Positions 9,002 through 20,044 of a DNA stretch of 64,000 bases are shown here, in pieces. This stretch comes from VAZQ01 sp045811525. Its GTDB lineage: Bacteria > Pseudomonadota > Alphaproteobacteria > Rhizobiales > Xanthobacteraceae. Made by a program: the position numbers and the translations under genes. The notes under the pieces were generated by a model. That model did not search any database. It had not been told where the DNA came from and saw only the letters and a list, made by a program, of their open reading frames with translations. The DNA lies in assembly GCA_045811525.1 (NCBI GenBank), contig JBJMTV010000015.1, positions 62,001 to 126,000 on the forward strand. Reading direction: 5' to 3'. Position 1 is the first letter of the stretch. Each line of letters starts with the position of its first letter.

Positions 9002-9886
9002 ATGGGTGGGGCCGAAGCCGCTTTGCTGCTCGCGCTACAAGCGATCCTGAGTGGCATGCTGATTGGCGGCGTCTACGGGATTTTGTCCGTAGGCTTGAGT
9101 CTCGCCTTCGGCGTGATGCGCATCGTCAATTTCGCCCATGGTGAGCTCGTCATGTACGGCATGTATGCCGGCGTGATCGCATCCAGCTTCGGTGTCGATC
9201 CGCTTTTGATCTTGCCGGTAAGTTTTTTGGCCGTCGCTCTCATCGGAGTCCTGCTCTACGTCATCGTTTTCCGCAGGTTCGTGGGACATGCGACTTTGCA
9301 GCAGTTGCTCGCAGCGATCGGCTGCGCGCTGGTATTGCAAATGGTGGTGCAGCTCATCTTCGGGGCCGATGCGCGAACCGCGACCTCCATGTTTACTGGC
9401 CAGTATGTCGTGGTCGGCCCGTTTTTCTTCTCGAAAGCGCAAATTGTTGCGTTCGCAGTCGCACTTGCAGCGGTGCTTGTACTCGAACTGCTATTGCGCG
9501 CCACCACCTGGGGTAAGGCGGTCCGCGCGGTGGCGGACGACCAGCCGGCATCCGAACTGGTCGGCATCAATTCCCAATTCATCAATATTGGGGCCTTTGC
9601 ACTCGCGTGCGGACTTGCCGGCGTCGCCGGGACGGTACTCGTGACCTACTTCCCCACCTCGCCCGGAGTGGGTTTTGCACTGTTGCCGATAATCATCATC
9701 GCCACGACAATCGGCGGGCTCGGCAGCATTGGCGGCACGTTTCTTGGCGGCATCTGTTGCGGAGTAATCCAGCAGACCACGGCGATGCTTTGGAATTCGG
9801 CGCTGCAGGACGTGCCGCTTTATCTCCTACTGCTGGTATTCATCGCCTATCGGCCGACCGGCCTTTTTGGGCTGCGATCGGAATGA
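9002..9886 (+). CDS. livH: Branched-chain amino acid-type ABC permease (LivH family)
   Basis: 294-residue inner-membrane permease, about eight hydrophobic helices, of the HAAT uptake family. Diagnostic segments are YGILSVGLSLAFGVMRIVNFAHGE near the N-terminus (only part is needed for family recognition: NFAHGE), RAVADDQPASELVGIN, and IIGG-like GLGSIGGTFLGG near the C-terminus. Chosen start ATG 9002 with AGGAG eight bases upstream. First gene of a five-gene importer operon (permease, permease, ATPase, ATPase, binding protein). Family members carry branched-chain amino acids, amides, urea or aromatic acids; neighbours here point to a carboxylate. Confidence 0.92.
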   Translation: MGGAEAALLLALQAILSGMLIGGVYGILSVGLSLAFGVMRIVNFAHGELVMYGMYAGVIASSFGVDPLLILPVSFLAVALIGVLLYVIVFRRFVGHATLQQLLAAIGCALVLQMVVQLIFGADARTATSMFTGQYVVVGPFFFSKAQIVAFAVALAAVLVLELLLRATTWGKAVRAVADDQPASELVGINSQFINIGAFALACGLAGVAGTVLVTYFPTSPGVGFALLPIIIIATTIGGLGSIGGTFLGGICCGVIQQTTAMLWNSALQDVPLYLLLLVFIAYRPTGLFGLRSE

Positions 9887-9896
9887 GGGCGAGCCC

Positions 9897-10910
9897 ATGA
9901 GCACCGCTCTTTCCGTCATGGCAGAGCAGCCGAGAATTCGCCTGGACTGGGGTTCTGCGGCTATCCTGATCAGCCCGATCGTCATTGTCGCGGCACTGCC
10001 GGTGCTGCCCTTCGTGAACAACTACCTCATTGCCGCGACGGTGCGAGCGCTGATCTTCATTTCGCTGGGGCAAGCTTGGAACATAGTGGCGGGTATCGGC
10101 GGGCAATTGTCGCTGGGGCACGGCGTATTTCTGGGAATCGGTTGCTACAGCACGGGCATTTTGTTCAACCGATACGGGATTCCACCATGGGTCGGCGGAT
10201 GGGCAGGGGTGCTTCTCGCAGCTGCGGCGGCGCTCATCATGGGCTGCATGACACTTCGTATGCGCGGCGTTTTCTTTGCGCTCGCGACCGTCGCTGTTTC
10301 CCTTGCGCTGGTGCAACTCTCGCGTCATTTCGTCGATCTGACCGGTGGCGCAGATGGACTGGCGCTGAGATTCTTCGGGGATTCGCTTTGGGCCATGCAG
10401 GCGCGGACACCGGCACCATTCCTCTATGGGTCACTCGTGCTCGTCGTCGCTTATTACTGCATCACACGGTGGATCCTCGCGAGCCGTCTGGGACTTGAAA
10501 TGCAAGCGGTGCGCGACGATGAGGTTGCGGCCGCAGCATCAGGCGTCGCGGTATTCCGCACCAAGCTTGTGGGCTTCATGGCTTCGGCGGCGATGACGGC
10601 ATTCGCCGCCGTTCTCTACATGCAGTTCTATATGGCGATCGACCCGGAAGCCGCGTTCGGGCTTGGCCAGGCGATCCAACTTCAGCTGCCGGCGCTGATT
10701 GGCGGCCTCGGCACCGCTGCCGGCCCGATCATCGGCGGCGCCGTCATGATTTTTTTGTCGGAGGTCACGAACTGGGCTGGCGCCAAGGTCGGCATCGCCG
10801 GGCTCGACATTCTGATTTATGGCCTCATGCTGCTTCTGGTGGTGCTGCGCGCACCACGAGGCGTGGTTGGCTGGTTTTCCGCACTGAGGCGCCCGCGGCC
10901 CCGACCATGA
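9897..10910 (+). CDS. livM: Branched-chain amino acid-type ABC permease (LivM family)
   Basis: 337-residue second permease of the importer, about nine to ten helices. Typical segments are SLGQAWNIVAGIGGQLSLGHG near residue 70 (key motif GGQLSLGH), RDDEVAAAASGV in the cytoplasmic EAA-like loop that contacts the ATPases, and a late GGLGTAAGPIIGGA. The start ATG 9897 follows livH by ten bases with GAGGGCGAG upstream. The stop codon overlaps the livG start in an ATGA, indicating translational coupling. Confidence 0.93.
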   Translation: MSTALSVMAEQPRIRLDWGSAAILISPIVIVAALPVLPFVNNYLIAATVRALIFISLGQAWNIVAGIGGQLSLGHGVFLGIGCYSTGILFNRYGIPPWVGGWAGVLLAAAAALIMGCMTLRMRGVFFALATVAVSLALVQLSRHFVDLTGGADGLALRFFGDSLWAMQARTPAPFLYGSLVLVVAYYCITRWILASRLGLEMQAVRDDEVAAAASGVAVFRTKLVGFMASAAMTAFAAVLYMQFYMAIDPEAAFGLGQAIQLQLPALIGGLGTAAGPIIGGAVMIFLSEVTNWAGAKVGIAGLDILIYGLMLLLVVLRAPRGVVGWFSALRRPRPRP

Positions 10911-11647
10911 CTGCGGCTGTCGCCCTCGAAGTCCGCAACGTTGCCCGCAGGTTCGGCGGCTTGCAGGCGCTACGTGACGTGTCTTTCAGTGTGCGCGAGG
11001 GCGAAGTGATCGGGCTTATCGGCCCAAATGGAGCCGGCAAATCGACATTGTTCGAAATCATCAGCGGCAATCTCCAACCGACCGCCGGCCGCGTCTTCTA
11101 CTTCGGCAAAGACTTTACCAGGGTGCCCGCTCACCTGCGCAGGCGGGAAGGCATGTGCCGGACGTTCCAGAAGGTCAGGCTGTTCGAAAGCCTGACTGTC
11201 GCCGAGAATATCCGCGTGGCGGCCTGGCAATCCCTTTCACCCGGTCAGAGCGTGGAGCAGGAAGTCGAGACCGTCCTCGGGCAATTGCGTCTGCAGGCAC
11301 TGGCGAATCGTCATGCGTCCGAGCTCACCCTCGCCGACCGCAAGCGGGTAGAAATCGGCCGGGCACTGGCCGGACACTGCCGGCTCCTCATGCTTGATGA
11401 AAGCATGTCCGGGCTGACGCATGAGGAAGCGCAGCACCTCATCCTGGAAATTCTGGCGCTCAATCGCACGAAGGGTATTACCGTCGTCGTCGTCGAGCAC
11501 GTGCTCACGGTGCTGGCCGCGATGGTGAGCCGCCTGATCGTGCTGCACAATGCCGTTGTCATTGCAGACGGCACCCCCGCCGAAATCGTCGATGATCCGC
11601 AGGTGATCCAGGCTTATCTTGGGACCAAACAGAGCGCATTCGCGTGA
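10907..11647 (+). CDS. livG: ABC transporter ATP-binding protein (LivG family)
   Basis: 246-residue ATPase subunit of the importer. Walker A is GPNGAGKST (about residue 38), the Q-loop is RTFQKVRLF, and the H-loop is VVEHV. The signature region is LTLADRKRVEIGRAL rather than a clear LSGGQ, and Walker B ends LDES in place of LDEP. Such departures are known in a LivG subfamily and do not by themselves imply inactivity, as livF supplies a canonical signature. It overlaps livM by four bases and livF by four bases. Confidence 0.92.
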   Translation: MTAAVALEVRNVARRFGGLQALRDVSFSVREGEVIGLIGPNGAGKSTLFEIISGNLQPTAGRVFYFGKDFTRVPAHLRRREGMCRTFQKVRLFESLTVAENIRVAAWQSLSPGQSVEQEVETVLGQLRLQALANRHASELTLADRKRVEIGRALAGHCRLLMLDESMSGLTHEEAQHLILEILALNRTKGITVVVVEHVLTVLAAMVSRLIVLHNAVVIADGTPAEIVDDPQVIQAYLGTKQSAFA

Positions 11648-12351
11648 GTCTGCTGACGATTGACAAGCTCAGCGTAGCGTACGGCGATCTGATCGCCGTA
11701 CGCGAGGTCTCGTTTTCGGTGGAGCAGAGCGATGCGTTCGTGCTGCTTGGCGCGAACGGCGCCGGTAAGACCAGCATTCTGCGTGCGATTTCCGGCCTTG
11801 TCCCGGCCCTGAACGGCACCATCAGCGGTGCTGGCATAAATCTTCGCGGCTTACGCCCACACGAGATCGCGCGCGCGGGCATCTCGCATGTTCCCGAAGG
11901 GCGACGCGTCTTCGCTAACCTCAGCGTCGACGACAATCTCACAGTGAGTTTTATTGCTGGACGTGCGTCCTGTTCGCGCAGGGATGCGCTGGCCGCCGTC
12001 TTCGACCTGTTTCCCCGGCTCAAGGAACGGCGCGGTCAGGCCGGCGGGACCTTGTCGGGCGGCGAGCAGCAGATGCTCGCAATCGGCCGTGCGATGATGA
12101 ATTTTCCGAAGCTGTTGATCCTGGACGAGCCGTCGCTTGGCTTGTCCCCGTTGTTGGCCGAGCTTGTTTTCGAGCGCTTAGGCGAGATCAAGCGGCAGGG
12201 TACGACGATCCTCCTGGTCGAGCAAAATGCCGGCTGTCTCGATATGGCGACCAACGGGATCATTCTTGTGAACGGCCATGTCGTTCTCAGCGGTAGCAGG
12301 GAGCGACTGAGGGATTCGGATTTTGTCCGGCGCGCCTATCTCGGAATGTGA
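11644..12351 (+). CDS. livF: ABC transporter ATP-binding protein (LivF family)
   Basis: 235-residue second ATPase of the importer, with canonical motifs: Walker A GANGAGKTS, signature LSGGEQQMLAIGRA, Walker B LLILDEPSLGL, and H-loop VEQN, the LivF-specific Gln-Asn variant. The start is a GTG at 11644 overlapping the livG stop. The LivF trait HVPEGRRVF is present near residue 82. It ends 58 bases before the binding-protein gene, so the operon continues. Confidence 0.94.
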   Translation: MSLLTIDKLSVAYGDLIAVREVSFSVEQSDAFVLLGANGAGKTSILRAISGLVPALNGTISGAGINLRGLRPHEIARAGISHVPEGRRVFANLSVDDNLTVSFIAGRASCSRRDALAAVFDLFPRLKERRGQAGGTLSGGEQQMLAIGRAMMNFPKLLILDEPSLGLSPLLAELVFERLGEIKRQGTTILLVEQNAGCLDMATNGIILVNGHVVLSGSRERLRDSDFVRRAYLGM

Positions 12352-12409
12352 GAGCGCACGCCGATGAGTGACAGAAAGCAAGACCGTGAGAACCCATTGG
12401 GAGGAAGTC

Positions 12410-13621
12410 ATGAGCGTGACGCGCAGACAAGGCCTGAAAATAGTGGCGACGGGGGGCGCCGTCATCGCTATGCCGGCGCTCGCACGAGCGCAGGCGCAAG
12501 AGATTGTCATAGGAGCTCCCAATTCCATCACTGGCGGCCTGGGCGAGCTCGGCTCACGCGCCGTCTGGGGCTTGCAGCTCGCAATCGACAGGACCAACCG
12601 CAATGGCGGCATCAAGTCATTGGGTGGTGCCAAGCTTAAGCTCAACGTTGCGGATACCACCTCGGAAAACCCGACCCAGGCGGCGAGCATCACGCGCCGC
12701 ATGATCGATCAGGAAGGCGCAATCGTTATCGCCGGTGCGAGCGCAAGCGCGATGACCCTTGCCGCACAGGTCGAGGCGGAAAAGTCGGAGATCCCCCTGA
12801 TCACCAACTCCTACGCTGATGGCATCGTGACGCGCGGCTACAAATACACGTTCAAGCTCACGCCACAGGGCAGCGTGATCTGGAATTGGTCAATGACGCG
12901 TGCCCACGAAATGTGGTCGGCGGTCAAGGGAAGCCCGCCCAAGACCGCTGCGATCTTCATGAGCAACGATGCAGTGGGTTTGGTCGTGCAGAAGCAATTG
13001 CCCGAGCACGCCAAGAGCCTCAATCTCGAAGTCCCATTCTCGACCTCATTCCAGATGGGCCTCTCCGACCCGTCCGTCGCGGTCGCGCCGGTGTTGCGCT
13101 ACAAGCCGGACTTATTATTCCTCGGCGGCTTCACGAACGACCTTATTCTGATCATCAAGGCACTGCGTGGGGTGGGCGCCACCATGCCCATCTTTGGCGC
13201 CGGCCCCTCCGGAGCCGACTCGATCGGCAAAGGGCTTGGCGCCTCCGGCGACAAGTTGTTCGTTCCCATGACATGGAACTGGGACTTGCCATTGCCGGGT
13301 AACAAGGAGTTCGTCGACGCGTACAAAACCGCGTATCCGAGCCAGCCATATCCACCAGCCGCGGAGATGCTGGGCCAGGGCTATGTAATGGGTCTGATTA
13401 TCGGCCAGTCTTTGGAGAGGGCTGCAAGCCGCGACCCGAAAAGGATCCGCGATGTCATGGCGACGACGGAATTTACCGATCTGCCGTTCCCGGCAACCAA
13501 GGTGAGGTTCGGAGACAATGGTCTGAATATCCACAATCAGAGCATCATGACGGAATGGCTGAAGGGTGAGCTCCGTACCGTCTGGCCAAAGGAGAACCAG
13601 GCCACCCCACCGGTTCTGTGA
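12410..13621 (+). CDS. Periplasmic substrate-binding protein of the Liv-type importer
   Basis: 403-residue precursor of the Peripla_BP_6 family. N-terminus carries TRRQGLK followed by a hydrophobic stretch and ALARAQA, a likely Tat/Sec signal cleaved near residue 30. The mature part begins EIVIGAPNSITGG, and has the family's GG..V NVAD-type segment and IAGASASAMT. The start ATG 12410 has GAGGAAG upstream; a GTG at 12368 would add 14 residues without a ribosome site. It is the last gene of the operon and determines substrate; the ligand is unknown. High proportion of such proteins in relatives bind aromatic or small carboxylic acids. Confidence 0.9.
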   Translation: MSVTRRQGLKIVATGGAVIAMPALARAQAQEIVIGAPNSITGGLGELGSRAVWGLQLAIDRTNRNGGIKSLGGAKLKLNVADTTSENPTQAASITRRMIDQEGAIVIAGASASAMTLAAQVEAEKSEIPLITNSYADGIVTRGYKYTFKLTPQGSVIWNWSMTRAHEMWSAVKGSPPKTAAIFMSNDAVGLVVQKQLPEHAKSLNLEVPFSTSFQMGLSDPSVAVAPVLRYKPDLLFLGGFTNDLILIIKALRGVGATMPIFGAGPSGADSIGKGLGASGDKLFVPMTWNWDLPLPGNKEFVDAYKTAYPSQPYPPAAEMLGQGYVMGLIIGQSLERAASRDPKRIRDVMATTEFTDLPFPATKVRFGDNGLNIHNQSIMTEWLKGELRTVWPKENQATPPVL

Positions 13622-13971
13622 CACGGGCTGGGCGTTTTCGCCTCAGACGGGCGGAGCGGCTACGCTGCGTCGGGTAGTTCATGGCGTTGCAAGGTCCTGG
13701 CGACGCATGTGGCAGGCAGGAGCCGATGCAAGTGAGCCGAGGGCGAGAGTTCCTCCACTCGAATCGTAGCGTCATGCCGTAAGCCATTAATCGAGCTTAC
13801 GAATTCTTCGCTGGTGTTCGAGCGATGCCGGCTGGCCAGCAACGCGAGCGTGACGAGGCACACTGGCTCTCGGTTTGACAGCAACCATTGACATCCCCAT
13901 GTTCGGCCGCGACAGGGCGGGCCCTTGCGGCCCGCTGGGCTACTTTTTCGGTAGCAACTCATTGGGAATAC
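13622..13971. other. Intergenic region between the importer operon and topA
   Basis: 350 bases with no convincing gene. A reverse frame is open from inside topA to 13660, but it is the antisense shadow of topA extended into the gap. On the plus strand a TTGACA at 13875-13880 with a poor -10 (CATGTT at 13898) may be part of the topA promoter. A strong GC hairpin with a T run sits at 13917-13947 (own entry). Confidence 0.4.
13917..13947 (+). terminator. GC hairpin plus T run just before topA (terminator or attenuator)
   Basis: Perfect 7-bp stem GCGGGCC/GGCCCGC with a five-base loop, followed after seven bases by TTTTT. Orientation is rightward. It could terminate the upstream importer operon, 300 bases away, but it ends only 25 bases before the topA ATG, so a topA promoter upstream of it would make it a leader hairpin. 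Confidence 0.5.
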
Positions 13972-16683
13972 ATGAATATCGTAGTCGTAGAGTCCCCCGC
14001 TAAGGCCAAGACAATCAACAAATACCTTGGCTCCGGCTACGAGGTGCTTGCCTCTTTCGGGCATGTACGCGACCTCCCCGCCAAGGACGGCTCGGTCGAT
14101 CCTGACCACGATTTCCGGATGATCTGGGAGGTCGATGACAAATCCCAGAAGCGCCTCAACGATATCGCCCGCGCGGTCAAGGGTGCCGACAAACTGATCC
14201 TCGCCACCGATCCCGACCGGGAGGGCGAGGCCATCTCCTGGCACGTGCTCGAGGTTCTCAAGCAGAAGAACGCACTCAAGAAGCTTCCGGTCGAGCGGGT
14301 GGTGTTCAACGCCATCACCAAGCAGGCGGTGCTCGATGCCATGAAGCACCCCCGCAACATCGATTCCGCCCTGGTGGATGCTTATCTCGCTCGGCGCGCC
14401 CTGGACTATCTTGTGGGCTTCACGCTCTCCCCGGTGCTCTGGCGCAAGCTCCCCGGGGCACGTTCAGCAGGACGGGTGCAGTCGGTCGCACTCCGGCTCG
14501 TTTGCGACCGCGAGCTCGAGATTGAGAAGTTCGTTGCGCGCGAATACTGGTCGGTTGTGGCGAGGCTCGCGACGCCGCGTGCCGACGAGTTCGAGGCGCG
14601 CATCGTCGGTGCCGACGGCCGCAAGATCCAGCGGCTTGACATCGGCAGCGGTGATGAAGCCGAAGCATTCAAGCAGGCGCTCGAGCGCGCCAGCTTCAAA
14701 GTGGCGAATGTCGAAGCCAAGCCGGCAAGACGCAACCCTCCGCCGCCATTCACCACGTCCACCCTGCAGCAGGAAGCGAGCCGCAAGCTCGGCTTTGCCC
14801 CGGCACACACGATGCGCATTGCGCAGCGGCTGTATGAAGGTGTGGAGATGGAAGGCGAGACCGTCGGGCTCATTACCTACATGCGCACGGATGGAGTCGA
14901 CATGGCACCGGAGGCCATCAATGCGGCGCGCCGCCTCATCGCTGCGGATTACGGAGAGCGGTACGTGCCGCCCTCCCCGCGCATGTACCAGACTAAGGCG
15001 AAGAATGCGCAGGAGGCGCATGAGGCGATCCGGGCAACCGATCCCGCTCAGCGCCCGCGTGATATGCGTAGCTTCCTGGATAGCGACCAGGGGCGGCTGT
15101 ACGAGCTCATTTGGCAGCGCATGATAGCGAGCCAGATGGAGTCGGCCGAGCTCGAGCGGACAACGGCCGAGATTATCGCTACGACGGCCGGCCGCACCAT
15201 TGATCTGCGTGCGACAGGCACCGTGGTGAAGTTCGACGGGTTCCTAACTCTCTACCACGAGGACCAAGATGAGCCCGACGAGAATGATGAGGGCAAGCGC
15301 CTGCCGGAAATGAGTGCGGGCGAGAGTCTCGCGAAGCGCAACATAGAAGCCGCCCAACACTTCACCGAGCCTCCTCCGCGCTATTCGGAGGCTTCACTTG
15401 TCAAGCGCATGGAGGAGCTCGGTATCGGGCGTCCTTCTACCTACGCCTCCATCCTGCAGGTTCTCAAAGACCGCGGTTATGTGCGCATCGACAAGAAGCG
15501 TCTGCTGCCGGAAGATAAAGGACGCGTGCTCACCGCCTTTCTGGAAAGTTTCTTTGCGCGCTACGTCGAGTACGGCTTCACCGCCGATCTTGAGGAGCAG
15601 CTCGACCGCATCTCCAACGACGAGATCGCCTGGCGCGATCTCCTGCGCGATTTTTGGCGTGAGTTCACTGCCGCCGTCGGCGACATCAAGGAGCTGCGCG
15701 TTGCACAAGTCATCGACGCGCTTGACGAGATGCTTGCCCCGCATCTGTTCCCACCGCGTGAGGACGGTGTCGATCCGCGGGTCTGTCCGAAGTGCAGCAC
15801 AGGCAAGCTTTCCCTGAAGCTCGGGCGCTTCGGCGGTTTTATCGGCTGTACGAACTATCCGGAATGCCGTTACACACGCCAGCTGGCGCCGGGGAATGGC
15901 GCCAATGGCAACCCAGACGGCGGCATAAAGAACATTGGGGTTGATCCGGCCAGCGGCCTTGAAGTGACATTGCGGTCGGGCCGTTTCGGTCCGTACCTCC
16001 AGTTGGGCGAGGCGAGCGAGGGAGAAAAGCCAAAGCGCGCCGGCTTGCCCAAGGGCCTCTCGCCCGACGATGTCGATCTCCAGGGGGCCCTGGGCCTCCT
16101 CTCACTTCCGCGCGAGGTGGGTAAGCACCCTGACGATGGCGAGCCGATCTTGGCAGGTATTGGCCGGTTTGGACCCTATGTCCAACATGGAAAGACCTAC
16201 GCCAGTTTGACGGCGGAGGAGGACGTGCTGACGATTGGTCTCAATCGCGCCGTCACCCTGATTGAGGAAAAGAAGGCGAAAGGGCCGGGTCGGGGACGGT
16301 TCGGCGCTGATCCGGGGCGCTCACTTGGCGAGCATCCGGACAAAGGCGGACCCGTTGTGGCCAAGAGCGGCCGTTACGGGCCCTACGTGAGCCACGGCGG
16401 CATCAACGCCACGCTCCCAGCGCCGCTTACTGCAGACGCCATTACCCTGGAGCAGGCGCTCGGGCTGATCGAGGCGCGCGCGGTAGCTGGAGCTGGCCGG
16501 AAAGCGGGGAAAAAGCCGAGAAGCGGCGCAGCGAAGTCCGGCGCGAGCAAGGAAGATCGACTGCGAACTGCAAGCAATCCGCTGACCGCGCGCGCTGCGC
16601 GGCGCAAACGCCCTGCCGGCAAAGCAAAGAAAGCCGCCGCCACGGCGGGCAAGCCGACGCGCAGAGCGAAAGCGGCGCCATGA
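13972..16683 (+). CDS. topA: DNA topoisomerase I (type IA)
   Basis: 903-residue enzyme that relaxes negative supercoils by transient single-strand cuts. The Toprim domain begins at the start (VVVESPAKAKTI) and contains the acidic DPDREGE motif. The active-site tyrosine is Tyr303 in GLITYMRTDG. The C-terminal half carries one four-cysteine zinc ribbon (CPKC...CTNYPEC, about residues 605-630), then three repeats with (S/I)GR(F/Y)GPY, and a Lys/Ala/Arg-rich tail of about 70 residues. Compared with E. coli the zinc ribbons are fewer, as usual in Rhizobiales. The ATG at 13972 is chosen since all family members start MxxVVVESP; an upstream frame start at 13888 is not supported. rnr follows closely. 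Confidence 0.98.
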   Translation: MNIVVVESPAKAKTINKYLGSGYEVLASFGHVRDLPAKDGSVDPDHDFRMIWEVDDKSQKRLNDIARAVKGADKLILATDPDREGEAISWHVLEVLKQKNALKKLPVERVVFNAITKQAVLDAMKHPRNIDSALVDAYLARRALDYLVGFTLSPVLWRKLPGARSAGRVQSVALRLVCDRELEIEKFVAREYWSVVARLATPRADEFEARIVGADGRKIQRLDIGSGDEAEAFKQALERASFKVANVEAKPARRNPPPPFTTSTLQQEASRKLGFAPAHTMRIAQRLYEGVEMEGETVGLITYMRTDGVDMAPEAINAARRLIAADYGERYVPPSPRMYQTKAKNAQEAHEAIRATDPAQRPRDMRSFLDSDQGRLYELIWQRMIASQMESAELERTTAEIIATTAGRTIDLRATGTVVKFDGFLTLYHEDQDEPDENDEGKRLPEMSAGESLAKRNIEAAQHFTEPPPRYSEASLVKRMEELGIGRPSTYASILQVLKDRGYVRIDKKRLLPEDKGRVLTAFLESFFARYVEYGFTADLEEQLDRISNDEIAWRDLLRDFWREFTAAVGDIKELRVAQVIDALDEMLAPHLFPPREDGVDPRVCPKCSTGKLSLKLGRFGGFIGCTNYPECRYTRQLAPGNGANGNPDGGIKNIGVDPASGLEVTLRSGRFGPYLQLGEASEGEKPKRAGLPKGLSPDDVDLQGALGLLSLPREVGKHPDDGEPILAGIGRFGPYVQHGKTYASLTAEEDVLTIGLNRAVTLIEEKKAKGPGRGRFGADPGRSLGEHPDKGGPVVAKSGRYGPYVSHGGINATLPAPLTADAITLEQALGLIEARAVAGAGRKAGKKPRSGAAKSGASKEDRLRTASNPLTARAARRKRPAGKAKKAAATAGKPTRRAKAAP

Positions 16684-16731
16684 CACTTGCTGACGCGAGC
16701 ACGGCCGCCGCAACCCCGTGGGCTGCATAGC

Positions 16732-19031
<2,300 letters not shown>

Positions 19032-19035
<4 letters not shown>

Positions 19036-19796
19036 ACGATCCGCACGCCGAGCGCATCGAACGGATGAATCGCTTCGTCAAAAGGATGAATGAGGTCGAA
19101 CGCGATCTTACGTCACCCTATGTGCGGCCGAAGGATGCCGCGACGCTCATCCTCGTAGACCGCACCGGGCCCGCCCCCAAGGTGCTGCTCGGGAAGCGGC
19201 ACTTGCGCCACAAGTTCATGCCAGGCCGTTATGTGTTTCCAGGTGGTCGGGTCGATCGCGCCGACCGCAGCATGCCGGTGGCGCGGCCCCTCCAGCCCGC
19301 AACCCTCACACATCTGATGAAGCGCACACAACGACCGAGCGCGGCGAAGGCGCAGGCATTCGCGCTCGCCGCCATCCGCGAGACGTTCGAGGAGACCGGG
19401 CTGCTACTCGGGGTGTCCACTGAACAATCGGCCAGGGTGCCGCCGGGGCCGTGGACGGCGTTCGCGCAGAAAGGCCTTCTGCCCGATCTCGCAAACATCC
19501 ATTTCATCGGCCGAGCGATTACGCCACCGGGCCGTAACCGGCGCTTCGACGCCCGTTTTTTCACCATGGATGCGAGCGCGGTAAGGCACCGCGTTGAAGG
19601 GGTGACGGGTCCCGAGGCCGAATTGACTGAGCTCGTCTGGATGACGCTTGCAGAGGCGAAACAGCTCGACATGCCGGCAGTAACCGGCGTCATGATGGAG
19701 GAGCTCGATGCCCGCATCGCTGATGGCTTCCGCCACGAGCTGCCGGTCCCCTTCTACTCCATGCCGCGCGGACGCTTTCGCCGCGAGCTCTTGTGA
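19032..19796 (+). CDS. NUDIX hydrolase
   Basis: 254-residue hydrolase. The Nudix box is the helix AAIRETFEETGLLLG at about residues 114-128, with REXXEE acidic residues for magnesium. The family-typical insertion between the PGGRVD loop (residue 75) and the Nudix helix is about 30 residues, as in NUDT19-like or coenzyme A/ADP-ribose-type members. The substrate is not determinable. Translation is coupled to rnr through an ATGA overlap; this rnr-NUDIX-rpmG order is shared with Bradyrhizobium relatives as far as I recall. Confidence 0.9.
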
Positions 19797-19818
19797 GGCC
19801 GACAAGAGTGCAGCTTTC

Positions 19819-19846
19819 TTGACATTAGCGCGTGAGAAGCTAGCTT
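19819..19846 (+). promoter_or_regulatory. Candidate promoter of rpmG
   Basis: Perfect -35 TTGACA at 19819-19824, 16-base spacer, and a weak -10 TAGCTT at 19841-19846. The implied start lies about 25 bases before the rpmG ATG. It gives rpmG its own promoter although the NUDIX gene lies just upstream. Confidence 0.45.
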
Positions 19847-19876
19847 GCGCCGCAATCCGAAGCTTCGAGGTCACCC

Positions 19877-20044
19877 ATGGCTAAGGCCACTACCATCAAG
19901 GTCAAGCTTGTCTCCAGCGCCGACACGGGATTCTATTATGTGACGCGCAAGAACTCTCGGACCATGACAGACAAGCTGGTGAAGAAGAAGTACGACCCGG
20001 TCGCCAAGAAGCACGTTGAGTTCCGCGAGGCTAAAATCAAGTAA
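19877..20044 (+). CDS. rpmG: 50S ribosomal protein L33
   Basis: 55-residue ribosomal protein beginning MAKATTIKVKLVSSADTGFY. It lacks the CxxC pairs of the zinc-containing form (C+), so it is the C-minus type usual in Gram-negative bacteria. Lysine-rich C-terminus with TDKLVKKKYDPV matches L33. It is below the usual ORF-length cut-off and easy to miss. A promoter-like TTGACA is 50 bases upstream and a hairpin follows the stop. Confidence 0.97.
   Translation: MAKATTIKVKLVSSADTGFYYVTRKNSRTMTDKLVKKKYDPVAKKHVEFREAKIK

Noticed and set aside
13660..14349. 230-residue minus-strand frame over the start of topA
   Set aside because: Mostly antisense to the conserved topA N-terminus and His/Leu-rich in the pattern of reverse-strand shadows; no ribosome site and no match to a known family.
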